64,000 nt of DNA from Glandiceps talaboti (taxonomy: Eukaryota > Hemichordata > Enteropneusta > Spengelidae): contig NC_135552.1 in NCBI RefSeq assembly GCF_964340395.1, positions 7,056,994 to 7,120,993 on the forward strand, written 5' to 3'. Below, in pieces: positions 48,283 to 59,601 of this stretch. The notes below the pieces were generated by a model. It did not search any database, was not told the origin of the DNA, and saw nothing but the letters and a program-made list of their open reading frames with translations. Within the stretch, counting starts at the first letter, position 1. The number at the start of each line of letters is the position of its first letter. A program made the translations under genes and the position numbers.

Positions 48283-48375
48283 ACTGATTTCCGGGTTCTC
48301 TTCGTTGCTATGCGACGCAGCGCCCTCTATCATCAAATAGATCTCGATTTCGTCTGCAGTGTGGGGTTGATTTTT
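48283..48375 (+). repeat. Left terminal inverted repeat of the THAP/YqaJ transposon
   Basis: Pairs with 54378-54470. The first ~52 bases are identical apart from position 1; contains GTTGCTATGCGACGCAGCGC. Confidence 0.9.
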
Positions 48376-48414
48376 GGAGTTTTTGGAGTTTTCCATACAA
48401 GACTAATAATAAGT

Positions 48415-48967
48415 ATGGATGCTGCAGATATTGAAAAGATGAAAGTAGGTGAGCTAAGGAAGGTGTTGCGGGATCGCGGTATAACGTGTGGCGAGGCTAA
48501 AAAGGCAAAGTTGGTATCGCTAGTAAGGTTAGCCATCGAGCTGGATTTGACGACGGTATGGTAGCGGCAGATGATACGGAGGATATGCTCAAAGAGAGAC
48601 GAACAATTTCAGTATCTGACGATAATCGACAGGTTACTCTCCCACCTCCATCATCTGTAGCATCTTGGGATGAAAATCTCAATAATTTACCGGATGTTGA
48701 ATTAGCGGACATTTTCATTTATTTACTGTCACTGTGCAGATGGCCTCCTAATAAACTGAGGAACTACAAGAAAGATGCCGGCTACCGTTTATTCCTTAGT
48801 GGAAATATCTACAACACCAGGATGCACCAATTCCAACAGGCTGACAACCATGTATATGTTTCGTCTGACTGTGTCAGACAAACCAGTGTCCGAGATGTCC
48901 CATATAAGACTTGGGTTTTACTCACCAGTAGCGGCCAAGTGGCATCAGCCGGTTGCAACTGTGTCGA
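48415..48967 (+). pseudogene. SAP-SWIM-YqaJ transposon protein, exon 1 (frameshifted)
   Basis: The ATG at 48415 starts MDAADIEKMKVGELRKVLRD and continues through GEAKKAKLVSLVRLAIEL, a SAP motif (two helices, DNA binding). At about 48543 the frame is lost. Shifting by one base restores an acidic linker (GFDDGMVAADDTEDML) and a conserved block (LPDVELADIFIYLLSLCRWP, NYKKDAGYRLFLSGNIYN, YVSSDCVRQTSVRDVPYKTW) ending in SAGCNC. The exon stops GTCGA|GTAAGT, a consensus donor at 48968. The Cys-x-Cys is the first half of a SWIM zinc finger completed in exon 2. The family pairs this N-terminal part with a YqaJ nuclease; DNA binding is expected. The one-base shift is the only defect seen in this exon. 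Confidence 0.8.
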
Positions 48968-49306
48968 GTAAGTACTAAAGTAGCTTACGTTAAACGTTTA
49001 TCACTAAGCTTTGGTGAAATAAAAACACAAGCATGAGCTTAAACACTGTTGTTGTTCACCTCTCTTGACATTGCCACGGTAAATGCACACGATCAGCTGG
49101 TCATTTGTTTACAGCTACGTAGCAACAGTAACCGGTTGCGTACGTAAAGAAATCATATTGTAGTCAAAGTGTAACAATCTAGACGTGTGTTGGGGATTCC
49201 CTTTGAACATTACACCAGTTGCCACATTGTACTCAATTTGTACGTCTATCGTCGATGCGTCTTTCTAGTCTAGTCTAAAAATAGATGTTTTGTTTTTGTA
49301 TTGCAG

Positions 49307-50414
49307 AGGGTACGGATACTGTAAACACAGCACAGCCTTACTGTTTAGTCTGAAAGATTTTTGTAGTCGGCACTCCGATAGACACACCGAGACAAGAACA
49401 GACGTAGCCTGTTATTGGGACAAACCAAGACAGGAGTCCAAACCAGTGGAGGTCGATGATTTGGCTATTCACCATAGTTGTGTACAACCAGTTCAGCCAA
49501 CTACATCATCCTACAACCCATGCTCTAAACCGTCACCATCTCAAGATAGAGAGTTGCAAACCAAGATGTACAACATTTTTTAAGGTTCTGACAGTTTAAT
49601 GGAACAGTTGTTAGACCCAATGACTGTTGATAATGACGACAATTGTAATCTTACAGTGAAATGTATATCTGATTTAATGCATATGTTTAGGTCTAAGGGA
49701 GGAACAGATTTCATTCAGTTTATGATTTCTAATACAACAATAAATGATATAGAGAGGATCCAATCATTAACCACAAAGCAACGGCTTTCTAGTGAATGGT
49801 TTTACTACAGAAAAGGTAGAATTACTGCAAGTATTGTAAGTGATATTGTAAAATGTAAGGGAAAAAGAGAAAGGGTTGATACCATTGTTAGCAGAATTGT
49901 GGGAGAAAGTTGTGACTTGTCTGGTGTTCCAGCTGTGCATTTTGGTATTGAAAGTGAGCCTGTCATTCGACAGCTTTACTCTGATAAATATGCTAAGACA
50001 CATAGAAAAGCAAAAATAAAGCAAACAGGATTGTGTGTATGTAAGGTTTTTCCATACATTGGTGGAAGTCCTGATGATCTTGTCACTTGTGTATGTTGTC
50101 CTCCTGGTCAGTCAGAGTATAAAGCATGCTATAAACATAGGAATGGCTTTCCAAAGGATGCAGCAGAAGACCCTCAGTATCAAAATGTATATCTTGATGA
50201 AAATAATGAAGTGAGACTTAGTACAGAGTCTGCTTGGTATATACAAATTCAAGTTCAGCTTGCATGCACTGAACGTCAGTGGTGTGATTTTGTGTTATAC
50301 ACACGTAAGGGAATTGCTGTTGACAGGATATATTTTGATGAGATATTTTGGAAGTCAACTGAAAAGTTGCTTTCTGCATTTTACAGAGCAAATGTCATAA
50401 ACAGGTTAATGTAA
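49307..50414 (+). pseudogene. SAP-SWIM-YqaJ transposon protein, exon 2: SWIM half and YqaJ-type nuclease domain
   Basis: The acceptor TTTTTGTATTGCAG ends at 49306. Splicing to 48967 forms GAA and reads CNCVEGYGYCKHSTALL, a full SWIM finger (Cys-x-Cys ... Cys-x-His). A linker follows, then an in-frame TAA at 49581-49583, after which the same frame continues (ATG at 49599) for 271 residues. The YqaJ/lambda-exonuclease-like domain shows WFYYRKGRITAS, HFGIESEPVIRQLYSDKY, YIGGSPDDLV (metal-binding Asp), SEYKACYK (Glu-x-Lys) and YIQIQVQLAC. Such domains are Mg-dependent 5'-3' exonucleases of the PD-(D/E)XK group; here it probably acts in processing DNA during transposition or repair, which is inferred. 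Stop is at 50412-50414. The premature stop makes the full protein unlikely, though the nuclease half alone is an open frame. AATAAA lies at 50625. Confidence 0.85.
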
Positions 50415-51219
50415 TTATCAAAATTGTAAAGATATGTGATAATCCAATCTTGCTCTTTGTATGTGTTATTTATCCAGGTATATTTCTGTAACCATAAATA
50501 GTAAGTCAAATAGTAAGTCACAGTATATACATGTACATATTTTCAAAGGGCCAAGAGACAGGTTTAGATTACTAATTGTTATGGTATTTTCATTCTAAGT
50601 GTAGAGTATTAATTTTGATGACACAATAAAAATGCAACATTTCTATTTTTGAATAATCTATTTTATTGTAAGAGTCAACATGACTGCTTTGTAAATATCA
50701 GTACATACATTTACAGAATACATATAGCATATGAACATTTTCTTATTAAAATCTACATCCAAAATCAAGTATTTATAATTAACGAAATGAGTTGTATAAA
50801 TATTTAAGTGATTCCTAATATAAATATATTGTCAGTGTATTTATTCAGCTAGTTCAGTCTGTTCAATATTCTAATAACTAATATGTAATGTATCAAATAT
50901 ATTAATTTTGATTTAAAAGTTAGCTATAGCTATTTGTACAATAACTACCTGTTCAATATAATTTTTCGGTATTTTTGTATCAATTGCAAGAAAGTACAAA
51001 TTGTAACAACCATAAAGAATTAAAATATCACAATCTCACAAGTTATGTGTATGTATTGTATATAAAATTATAAATAGATGGTGGATAATTATATATATAT
51101 GTACATATCATACTACACATACATTTTATAGTTGTATTACTGGTGACATTATTAAATATGAAAGTTTGACATGAAGAACCATCCCCAAACCATCTGTGTT
51201 TATCAGGTTATTAGATGTT
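50415..51219. other. AT-rich spacer between the convergent transposon genes
   Basis: Very AT-rich 3' flank shared by the two genes. AATAAA at 50625-50630 on the plus strand is a candidate poly(A) signal for the nuclease gene. No gene within. Confidence 0.7.
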
Positions 51220-51662
51220 TCACTTTTTTACCAGTGGAGGTAGCATATTAGACAAGCCTGCTGCTATTGTAATCATCTGACCAGTTATAGGTTTCAGAGT
51301 TAGCGGTATAACCTGATTTAATAATCTAAATCGTTTCAACCGTCCAATTGCCCTTTCAACATGAATTCTAAATCTAGCTATATCTTGAGTAGCAAGTACC
51401 TCTGCAGAATTCAAGAATCTTCTCTTACCAGTTTTACGACGTGTGAAAGGGGGCATTATTAATTTAACTTTTTTTGGCAACAATAGATCTTGTATATTGA
51501 AACCTCTATCTGCTAGTATTGCATCACCTGCTTCCAACAAATCCATGAATCCAGACTTGCTAGTTATGTATCGATCAGAAACATTTCCCGCCCACAATCT
51601 AGATAAAAAGGTGAATGCTCCTGAAGGACTCACAGCAACTAAAGACTGTTTGAATAGGCCAC
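51220..51662 (-). pseudogene. THAP transposase, C-terminal part: DDE_Tnp_4 domain fragment
   Basis: Minus strand from about 51660 reads LFKQSLVAVSPSGAFTFLSR, then LWAGNVSDRYIT (second catalytic Asp region), AGDAILADRGFNIQD (conserved DRGF), LIMPPFTRRKTGKRR, and RIHVERAIGRLKRFRLL, which holds the catalytic Glu. It ends LSNMLPPLVKK with a stop at 51220-51222. This is the second half of a DDE_Tnp_4 catalytic core as found in Harbinger- and ISL2EU-type transposases. The first half, with the first catalytic Asp and the helix-turn-helix, is missing: a LINE abuts at about 51650-51675 and the transposase resumes on its far side at 53134 only with the N-terminal linker. About 100 or more residues were therefore lost at the insertion. 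Confidence 0.88.
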
Positions 51663-53133
51663 CTTCCCAAGGTATTACTTTAGGTGATTATAATTTATCA
51701 TGCCTGCTTTATGCAGATGATAGCATAATTGTTTCCACATCACGACAGGGTCTTGAATTATTGTTTTCAAGATTTGAAAACTATTGTAATAGTTGGCGTT
51801 TACTTGTAAATGTAGTCAAAACCCAGGTTGTTGTTTTTAACAGAGATTTGTTCTCAAATGAAAACGACCAGACAGACTTTGTCTTCAATGGTCAAGGTAT
51901 AAAGACAGTAACGAGATATACATATTTAGGTATAGTTTTTACAGAGAACGGGTCTTTTAAAGCTGCTTTTAAACAGCTGGCCGATAAAGCGTCAAAAACT
52001 ATTTTCTCGGTCCGAGCGGCACTGGGAAATGAATTATCACCTAAACTGTACATGAAGATTTTTGACACCAAAATACTTCCAATATTAAATTACGCAGCTG
52101 CTGTACTTGGTAATTTACATGTTAATTTGCTCGAAAATATCCAAATCAAATGGGCAAAGTTTATTCTTGGAGTTTCACAACACACAACAAATGCAGCTAT
52201 TCTAGCAGAGCTTGGAAGATACCCAGTAGAGCTTGGTCGACAATTAGATATCATACGTTTTTGGCACAGAACATCGAAGTTACCATTTGATAGACTTTCT
52301 CATAAAGCACTAAACGACGTAATAACCCTCGGCGAAAGTGGAAAATCAAAATGGGCAAGGTCTATCAAGGGGGTGATTTTCAATGCCTGTGACCAGGGAA
52401 CATTGTGGAGTAATCCTTTGAGCATTTGCATTGGAAAATGTATAAGTGAAAGGGTACAATCTCTGAAAGGTGAATATTTTTGTGAATGGAAAAAACAAGT
52501 TTTTGATGATAACCGTAGAAATCCAACGCAACGAAATAAACTTAGGACGTATAGAACATTTAAACCCAACATTTATTTTGAACCATATCTTGTTATTTTG
52601 AAAAGTTTTCAACTCCGACATTTTTATACAAAGTTTAGATGCTCCTGTCATAAGTTAATGATCGAAATGGGCAGATATATAAATATACCAGTAGAAGACA
52701 GAATATGCTGTGTGTGTGACTCCAATGAAGTGGAGTCTGAAATTCATTTTTTGATAAGTTGCTCTAGGTACAGTCAACAAAGGCAGAGTTTCTTTCAAAC
52801 GATATCCACTATTTACTCTGATTTTATGGATAAGGATGACGAGACTAAGTTCATCGTAATAATGTCAAGTATAGATAAAACTATTGTAGTGACGACTGCA
52901 AAATTCATAATAGATTGTTTCAGGATCAGGGACAGTATTTGATCTCCTTTTTGTTTGCATTGTAGTCTTTTATATAAATTATATATATTTCTCAGCTGTT
53001 TTGTGATTTTGGCTCACGTGACCTCCTTTATTCGTTCTTATGTATTTATGTAACCCTCCTCCGGGGATAAACGGAGGTATGTTCCGTTATTGGAATAAAG
53101 AAAGACTATACTATACTATACTATACTAATATA
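51663..53133 (+). mobile_element. 5'-truncated LINE inserted in the transposase gene
   Basis: Plus-strand frame to the stop at 52940. It begins inside a reverse transcriptase at LGDYNLSCLLYADDSIIVST (YADD catalytic box), continues with the thumb and post-RT region (TYLGIVFTENGSFKAAF, ILPILNYAAAVLG, NIQIKWAKFILGVS) and ends with a Cys/His cluster CCVCDSNEVESEIHFLISC. The 3' UTR follows (GGGGATAAACGGAGGTATG), then GGAATAAAGAAAG and an ACTAT repeat tail at about 53106-53131. Endonuclease and the RT fingers are absent, as expected for 5' truncation. The frame itself has no stop, so the insertion is fairly young. An open frame that begins at 51443 is a chance fusion of antisense transposase with this LINE. 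Confidence 0.88.
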
Positions 53134-53396
53134 TTTATCTATCTCAGCACATGTGATATCAGTTTGAGTTCCTGTACTTGTAACTGTACTGTTCCTGTTG
53201 TTATTATTGTTATTATTGTCACTTGTTTCACATTTTCCAGCATTCCTATCATCATTACCACTTATTGATATAATTCTCACTTTGGCAGGTCTGTTATCCA
53301 ATTCATCATTTTTAAAGGGAGTACTAGTATGTGTACAAATATAATCATGATGGTTGACAGGCTCTGTAACTTGATGTTCAGCTACACATTCCAATC
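53134..53396 (-). pseudogene. THAP transposase, linker exon
   Basis: On the minus strand an acceptor TTTTCCCCTTACAG ends at 53397, and the exon reads GLECVAEHQVTEP..., an Asn-repeat (seven Asn), then TSTGTQTDITCAEIDKYI, the type of linker seen after THAP domains. Splicing to the THAP exon donor at 53877 gives an intact codon GGA. The exon runs into the LINE ACTAT tail at about 53133, where the coding sequence is lost. Confidence 0.75.
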
Positions 53397-53877
53397 CTGT
53401 AAGGGGAAAATAAGGAAAGCAATGAGTTTGGAAATAATACTTTACTCTACTTTTTAATATCTTGTACACCTTATGACCTATTCATGATCAGTTTACCAAT
53501 TCATACCTTGGGGTCCTTGTCATTATTTATGTTTTGTTTTGACCGTTTTTTCGGGGGGAGGGGGGTGAAAGCATCATAATATAACATTAAATTTCATATT
53601 GAAATCCTTGACAATTTCTGAATTCACATTGCTAGGGAAATGTCTGGTGCAGTAATCATTATCAGAGTAAAATATGATAACAACAAGACTGTTTTATCAA
53701 AAATGTTCAGCCACAGAATAGTATGACCTGGGTACAATGCATGTCTGGCTATATTGTTACAAAGTAATCAAGTTTAAAAACAGGTCACAATTTCATATAA
53801 ATGTAGGATAGAAATACCACCACGAGAACTTTAGATTATTTAGCATATCATTCTCCTCATAAAATGGTGTTATTTAC

Positions 53878-54274
53878 CTAGGTTTGTCTGTCGATGTTGA
53901 CCCCTTGTCACTCGTGGCTGGACCGTGTGGAGAGTTTCTACTTCAACTTCTACTCCAACATCAATATCATGATCAGCTGGGATCATGACTGGATGTTGAT
54001 AATCGTTGTATGAAAACATCGTTGGCAGATATTGGTTCGCGATTTTCGGCTTCACTCCAAGAAAATGTCTTGAGCACACCCTTGAATACCTGTTTGGTTC
54101 CCAATTTGGTTTCCTTCGCATCGCAAGCACCCATTGTTTTCGTAGTTTCGGGTATCTTTTCGTCGGAAATGGATGAAAGGAAATATCCTTCATAAACGGA
54201 TATTTATCACATCGTTGCCGTTTTAAAGAGGCTGAATTACATCCAGTAGAGGCATTGCAGTAAAAGTGTGGCAT
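53878..54274 (-). CDS. THAP transposase, first exon: THAP zinc-finger DNA-binding domain
   Basis: The ATG at 54274 starts MPHFYCNASTGC. The THAP pattern is complete: the Cys pair near the start, FHPFPTKRYPKLRKQWVLAM with the invariant Pro and Trp, RYSRVCSRHF with the second Cys and His, and the terminal YLPTMF motif. THAP domains bind specific DNA, here presumably the transposon ends. After about 45 further residues the exon ends CTAG|GTAAAT, a donor at 53877; reading on gives a stop within the intron. The exon itself is intact but belongs to a gene broken downstream by the LINE, so at most a THAP-only product could be made. It lies about 100 bp inside the right inverted repeat. Confidence 0.87.
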
Positions 54275-54377
54275 ATTCAGACCAAAATCAAGTCAGATAT
54301 CGCGAAAATGTTTGAACAGAGGCGGAATATGTCATCTGATCGAGCGACTTTATGTACATTCAAGGCTGTATCAGCTG

Positions 54378-54470
54378 TCAAATCAACCCCACACTACAGA
54401 TGAAATTGATTGCCTTTCGATGATAGAGGGCGCTGCGTCGCATAGCAACGAAGAGAACCCGGAAATCAGC
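54378..54470 (-). repeat. Right terminal inverted repeat of the THAP/YqaJ transposon
   Basis: Reverse complement of the left end; contains AGAGGGCGCTGCGTCGCATA. The outer boundary is near the CAG at 54467-54469. Confidence 0.9.
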
Positions 54471-54484
54471 TATTGATCAATCAC

Positions 54485-55051
54485 CAGTACAACATCCTTC
54501 CCACTTAGTGATATCTCATTCACTTACATAAACATATGATGTCCATGTCCATCATGAACAATGTTTGCATATTTTGCAATTTCATCTATAAATTTATTGA
54601 GTCAGATCTTTGTTCACAGAAACTATCTTCGTTGACAACTGTAATGCTTAGTTTAATGACAAATTTCTCCAAACCCTTCTATGATGGGATTATATTAATT
54701 GCCATTCAGTTTTTCAGGGAACAAAATAACACTGACATGACTGAGGCGATGAGGAATGGAATATATGAAAAATAATCAAAAATATCAGGATACACAACTT
54801 ACCCCAACACTGGAGATCGTCCGTCTTTTCACTCCATTTTCAAGGAGAAAATCTGAATGTTAAGTCAGGTCAAAACACTAAGAAAGACAACAGTGGAACT
54901 TTCATTTGTTTTGCACTGTCACAGTGTTAGCCATTTTGAGTTTTACAGCCTCACTGACAACTTAAGGTCAAAAAACATTTCCTAATGATGGCCAGCAGAA
55001 CGAACGATACCTCCTCCTCAACAACAACAACAACAAACAACAACAACAACA

Positions 55052-55082
<31 letters not shown>

Positions 55083-56690
55083 TCGTCCAACACTTCAATG
55101 AAACACATTGGAAATGATATGATGTTCATATACCACCACATGCACAGTCACAACTCCAAGTCCAGCGAGACTGATACTTCCGCTACCGATAGGGGTCGCT
55201 TTTCTCGTGATTTATAAATGTCAAAGTGCATTTTATAAAATGGCGTTCTCCGCAACACACCAAGAAAGCAAAAGCTGTTGTTAACCAGTTCTTGTATCAG
55301 GTTGATGGTGCACTGCCCAACTCACAGGTTTATAGTTTCTATTAATATTATTATCACCAGTGTTGCCAATTGATGATACATGTAAGTTTACACATATAAG
55401 GCCAGACGAAATAAAAAAATGTTCAACAGGTAACATGGCCTATCACATTGTCATTGGGCTGGTAGGTCAATTTTATATTTTTTTCTTTTTTAAAGTGATT
55501 GGACAAGGATGTAACACCGAGCCATACGTAATGATGGTAAACAGTTTGAGTTTGCGTTGAGTTTACATAGTACTTAATATTCAGATATTTTTTATTTTGT
55601 CTCTTTTGCTATTTGTCTGTATGGCAATCGATTTTTTATCATCATTTCTACAGTTAGTTAGGAAATGTACACAATTTACCAATTTTAGGGTTTAACACAT
55701 TTTGTAGCTTCTCTCCCACGCCCCTCTAGATCTCACAAAAATTAAAGCCCACCAATGAACCTCCAGAATTATTGTAGCCACGCTGTCTGTCACCTACACT
55801 ACACTAGGGATGTAAAAGTACCAGTGATATTGATCATCAACTACAATATAACAGTCAAATTTACAAATAAAAGGATTTTGATTTCACATCCATAAGGAGA
55901 TATCTCGAAATGAGCTCTAACCTGTACTTGGAGTTATTTGGCCAGCCACTTTCTATCTTGATTTGGGACAAAGACATTATCACCATGATTGCTACTGCTT
56001 GGGAGGGGACACTTCCAAAGTGAAATCATTTTTGAGGAGGCCATTTAGATGCATTCAATATTACAAGTAAGAATTTTGATATATGATTTTGAATTGACTC
56101 CAATGTATAAGGTATTGTATTGTATAATGTAATGTTCAGAAAATATAAAGAAATCCCTTTAAATAATTTTGAAACAGAGTGTGCATATAGGTCCAGAAGC
56201 CGCATATTGCCTATCACCAAAAATAAATGTAAAAAATATAAATGCCAAAAATATGGGTAGGTCGGGTTGAACAGCTTTTTTATTTCCCCTGGCCTAAATA
56301 TTACAATAGATGACATCGCTACTGTTGGAAAAATCTTACATAGGACTAGACTCAGTGTTACTGTTGTTCATAATCCAGAATAAACAACCTTGATAACATC
56401 TTTATTCAATAGCATAGGTACCTGGGATTAAACAGTGCTTATATATGTCTAAAAGACGATGATTTAGAAAATGCTTAATTTTGGTTGGGGGTCACAGGTT
56501 TTTTAGCCCGACAGCAGGGGAGGGTCGTAAATATTTTAACCACATGTTAGGGGAGGGTCATCAAATATTCCCCCTTAGTATGTCGCGCAATTCCCCCGAC
56601 CCTCCCTTTGGCAATTACCTGGTGATAGGAAGTTGGGATGATATCGTGTTTGTCAGCAAACAAAGAAACAAAAATACATATATACACACA
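54485..56690. repeat. Duplicated segment, copy 2 (Gypsy-free)
   Basis: Direct repeat of 39414-39788 joined to 44556-46350. Small differences include an altered CAA tract at 55018-55078 and scattered substitutions. It begins about 15 bp outside the DNA transposon's right end and ends where both copies enter CATA runs. No gene supported. Confidence 0.92.
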
Positions 56691-57108
56691 CGTCATACAT
56701 ACATACATACATACATACATACATACATACATACATACATACATACATACATACACACACACATACATACATACATACATACATACATACATACATACAT
56801 ACATACATACATACATACATACATTATTTATACTAATACATACATTGTACGCACACATACATACACACACATACAGTACATACATACTTGTACTCTGGCA
56901 TGGGTGTTAAATTTCGACTGACAGTTACAAATGAGGCTATTAACCAATCAGGGAAAAGCGTGAAGACCGGTGTATCAGCAGAGTAGCAAATTCATCAAAT
57001 GTCGGTGGCGGGAGTGTATTATCTGTACATACATACATACATACATACATACATACATACATACATACATACATACATACATACATACATACATACACAC
57101 ACACACGA
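56691..57108. repeat. Microsatellites (CATA)n and (CA)n
   Basis: CATA/CA tracts at 56691-56880 and 57025-57108 with about 140 bp of unique sequence between them. Open frames through them are artefacts. Confidence 0.95.
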
Positions 57109-57287
57109 TATGGACAGAGGTAAAAATGTGTTTAATTCAAGGTTTAGTTGGATGTTACCATTACATAGCCAATGGAGGAACTAAATTACTAGTCAACTCT
57201 TCTCAAGAGTGCTACGGTAGTACCTGTTATCTTTAAATGGATTCTAAGATGTAACATGAACAGAGCCATACAGTATTGAATCCATGC

Positions 57288-57407
<120 letters not shown>

Positions 57408-57979
57408 GAAATCACAACTTTGCTTCAACTCCAAAAAAGGAGGGGGGGGGCTCTGCAACCCTCTATATATGTCATATTAATATCTGTATGTTCTTATATA
57501 AAATGTGATAGAACAGCTCAAAGCCATTTGTAAAGCATTAGAAGATGAAAGTGACAGGATGTGTGGATCTGAAATATATTACTGGTATCTTTTAAATCCT
57601 GCACTATTTGACACTTATATGGCTGACTGAAACACGACAAACCCTTTGAGGGATATGTCTTTGGCACACTGTTGATAACAGAGATACTACCATAGAATTG
57701 TCTCAAACAAATATATGAATCTAAGTGACATTCTATTGAGGCCCAGTCTCTTGACACTTCAAATAAAAATAAATAAATAAAAAATATAACAAAATATTTA
57801 AAAAAAATAATATTAAACAAAATGGTGACTTATCAGGCTTAGATTTGACAGTCCCAAGCCTGTAGAAAGTCGAAAGCTTTCCCAAAAAGTCTAATTGCTT
57901 GCTACATGAAAAAAATTTCTTCACGTTGACATTTACAAAATATTTTCGAACATGAAATGCACCCCCCCCCCCCCCCCCC

Positions 57980-59459
57980 CCAGCTGCTGCAAAAACTCAT
58001 ATTGGTAAGTCTCTCAATGCAATACAAAGGTTGGAAATAGTTAACCAACTCTACACATTGCAAGAACAGATTTATCGCATAGTTCTCATCACTTTGCAGT
58101 GGGTATGGCATAAGATTCAACTGTTCATCAGATAAGTCAAATGCAGGAGGAAAAAAACATTGAACTGGTTGTCATCATCTTCCACAGATACACCCTCTGG
58201 ATCTACTCAATATTCCTCAATCTCTGCGGGTGTCAAGGCAGTGTGTCCAGAATGCATATTCTCAAGCATTCCCTTTTCCCACATTTGTAAAGGTGATTGG
58301 TTTCTTTCACTTGGAACAGGGCGATTATTCATCTGTCCGATAAATTCCTCTAATGATCTATTGCTCTATTGACAATATAGATGAACATCATCTAGTATAT
58401 CAAGGATGCCATCATCTTCCATTGCTGCAAATATACGGGCATAAATGCCAATACACCCAAGTAAATGTCACGGTGAGCTCTCTCTACTCAAGAGTTATGA
58501 ACCGAGGAGCCAGTGATAATGCTTCCTCTGCCTGCCCCATGGTGCTCTATGATATATTGACCCACATAAAGGTTTTCCATGCCACAGTCTGACCGAATAC
58601 GTGATGGCAGTCCCCACTGTTTGACTCCATTTGTGAACAAATTGAGGACTGTATCAGCAGTGTTATTGTTGCAACAGGAAACATATAGAAGTAATCTTGT
58701 CTTGCCATCGATACAAACATGTGTAATCAGCTAGTACCTAATCAGCTTATGTGCAGAGTCTATATGCCAGAGGCTGTTGGGAGTTGGACCTGGTACGTAA
58801 TACTTTCTACGGTGTATTGTCATCCTCCAACACAAAGCAGTGCCAACGGGGTCCACTCGACGCAAGCATTCAGTTACCCCCTATCTTTGAATACGTAAGC
58901 CACGGCTTCTCAGTGCACCGATGAACCGCCTCCTTCCAATGTTGGGGGTTAGAGGGCCTTCAGTACCGTTTCCTGTTATGGTTCCATGAATTGCATCTAA
59001 TTCATCGTCAGTTATATCTGAGTAACCTTCAAACGTTTCACTCAAACCAAATTCCTTTCGTCTTCGTTGGATAGTCGAAACACTCACTTGAAGCATATCA
59101 GCAATTTTCTGCCATGGGAAGAAGAGGGAACGCAATTGCAAGTGTTCCAATTGGTCTCTTGAAATTTCCAAGCGCCTTCGTCCAGGTCCAAGTTGTATCG
59201 ATGTTATGGCTGTAGCAAATGGATAAGTATCCAAGCTACAGCAACCAGAATTTTCCCTTAATTCTATCTCAAATGATAGCATGTTGCTCAAATAAGTCAA
59301 AGATTGATGTAAACTCTGCAGTGCTACTTGTATAATATGGGGAGGTAGTCCCGTTGGATTGGGCCCTCCTCTCGCTAAGTCATCCAAAAAGCAAAGACAA
59401 AGTCCCTGCGGCATCAAACATTCGAAACTTAACTTTATATAGATCGTCTGTCGATCCAA
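57980..59459 (-). pseudogene. Helix-turn-helix + DDE integrase-core gene, decayed
   Basis: Minus strand. The first frame (59459-58881) carries LARGGPNPTGLPPHIIQVAL, then FFPWQKIADMLQVSVSTIQR, a helix-turn-helix, and GYSDITDDELDAIHGTITGN. After a stop at 58881 the same frame continues VDPVGTALCWRMTIHRRKYY, PNSLWHIDSAHKLIRY (first catalytic Asp), THVCIDGKTRL, LPSRIRSDCGMENLYVGQYI (second Asp) and, after another stop, VERAHRDIYLGV (Glu). A shifted frame then reads NNRPVPSERNQSPLQMWEKG and a Leu-rich tail to about 57980. This is an rve-type integrase core with an N-terminal HTH, a gene type found in many copies in invertebrates and fish and usually labelled only integrase core domain protein. At least four stops and one frameshift make it a pseudogene. 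No flanking LTR or TIR was found. Confidence 0.8.
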
Positions 59460-59601
59460 AATTCAGAGGAGACAGAAAAACTCGAACAACTGATTTCAGA
59501 TTAAGCAAAAATTGGTAGAATCTTCCTTGATACCTTTCTCGAATGACAAGCCGCCGGGGCCGCCATTTTGAATAAGAAATCTCGCGCAAAGGATTGTAGG
59601 G

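Larger units (their letters stand above)
48283..54470. mobile_element. Two-gene DNA transposon (SAP-SWIM-YqaJ plus THAP-DDE transposase), 6.2 kb, damaged
   Basis: The ends are inverted repeats of about 90 bp: CTGATTTCCGGGTTCTCTTC and the next ~30 bases (through GCCCTCTATCATC) are identical on both ends. After a variable ~25 bp, GTGTGGGGTTGATTT matches again. TA lies outside both ends and may be the target duplication, but A/T palindromy makes this uncertain. Inside are two convergent genes: a SAP + SWIM + YqaJ nuclease gene on the plus strand and a THAP + DDE_Tnp_4 transposase on the minus strand. This pairing fits what has been called ISL2EU/IS4EU in eukaryotes (from memory, not checked). 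The nuclease gene has a frameshift and a stop; the transposase is split by a LINE and lacks its first catalytic Asp, so this copy cannot move itself. Confidence 0.88.

Noticed and set aside
51443-52942. 499-codon frame as one protein
   Set aside because: The first ~70 codons are the antisense of the DDE transposase and it needs a GTG start; only the LINE part is real.
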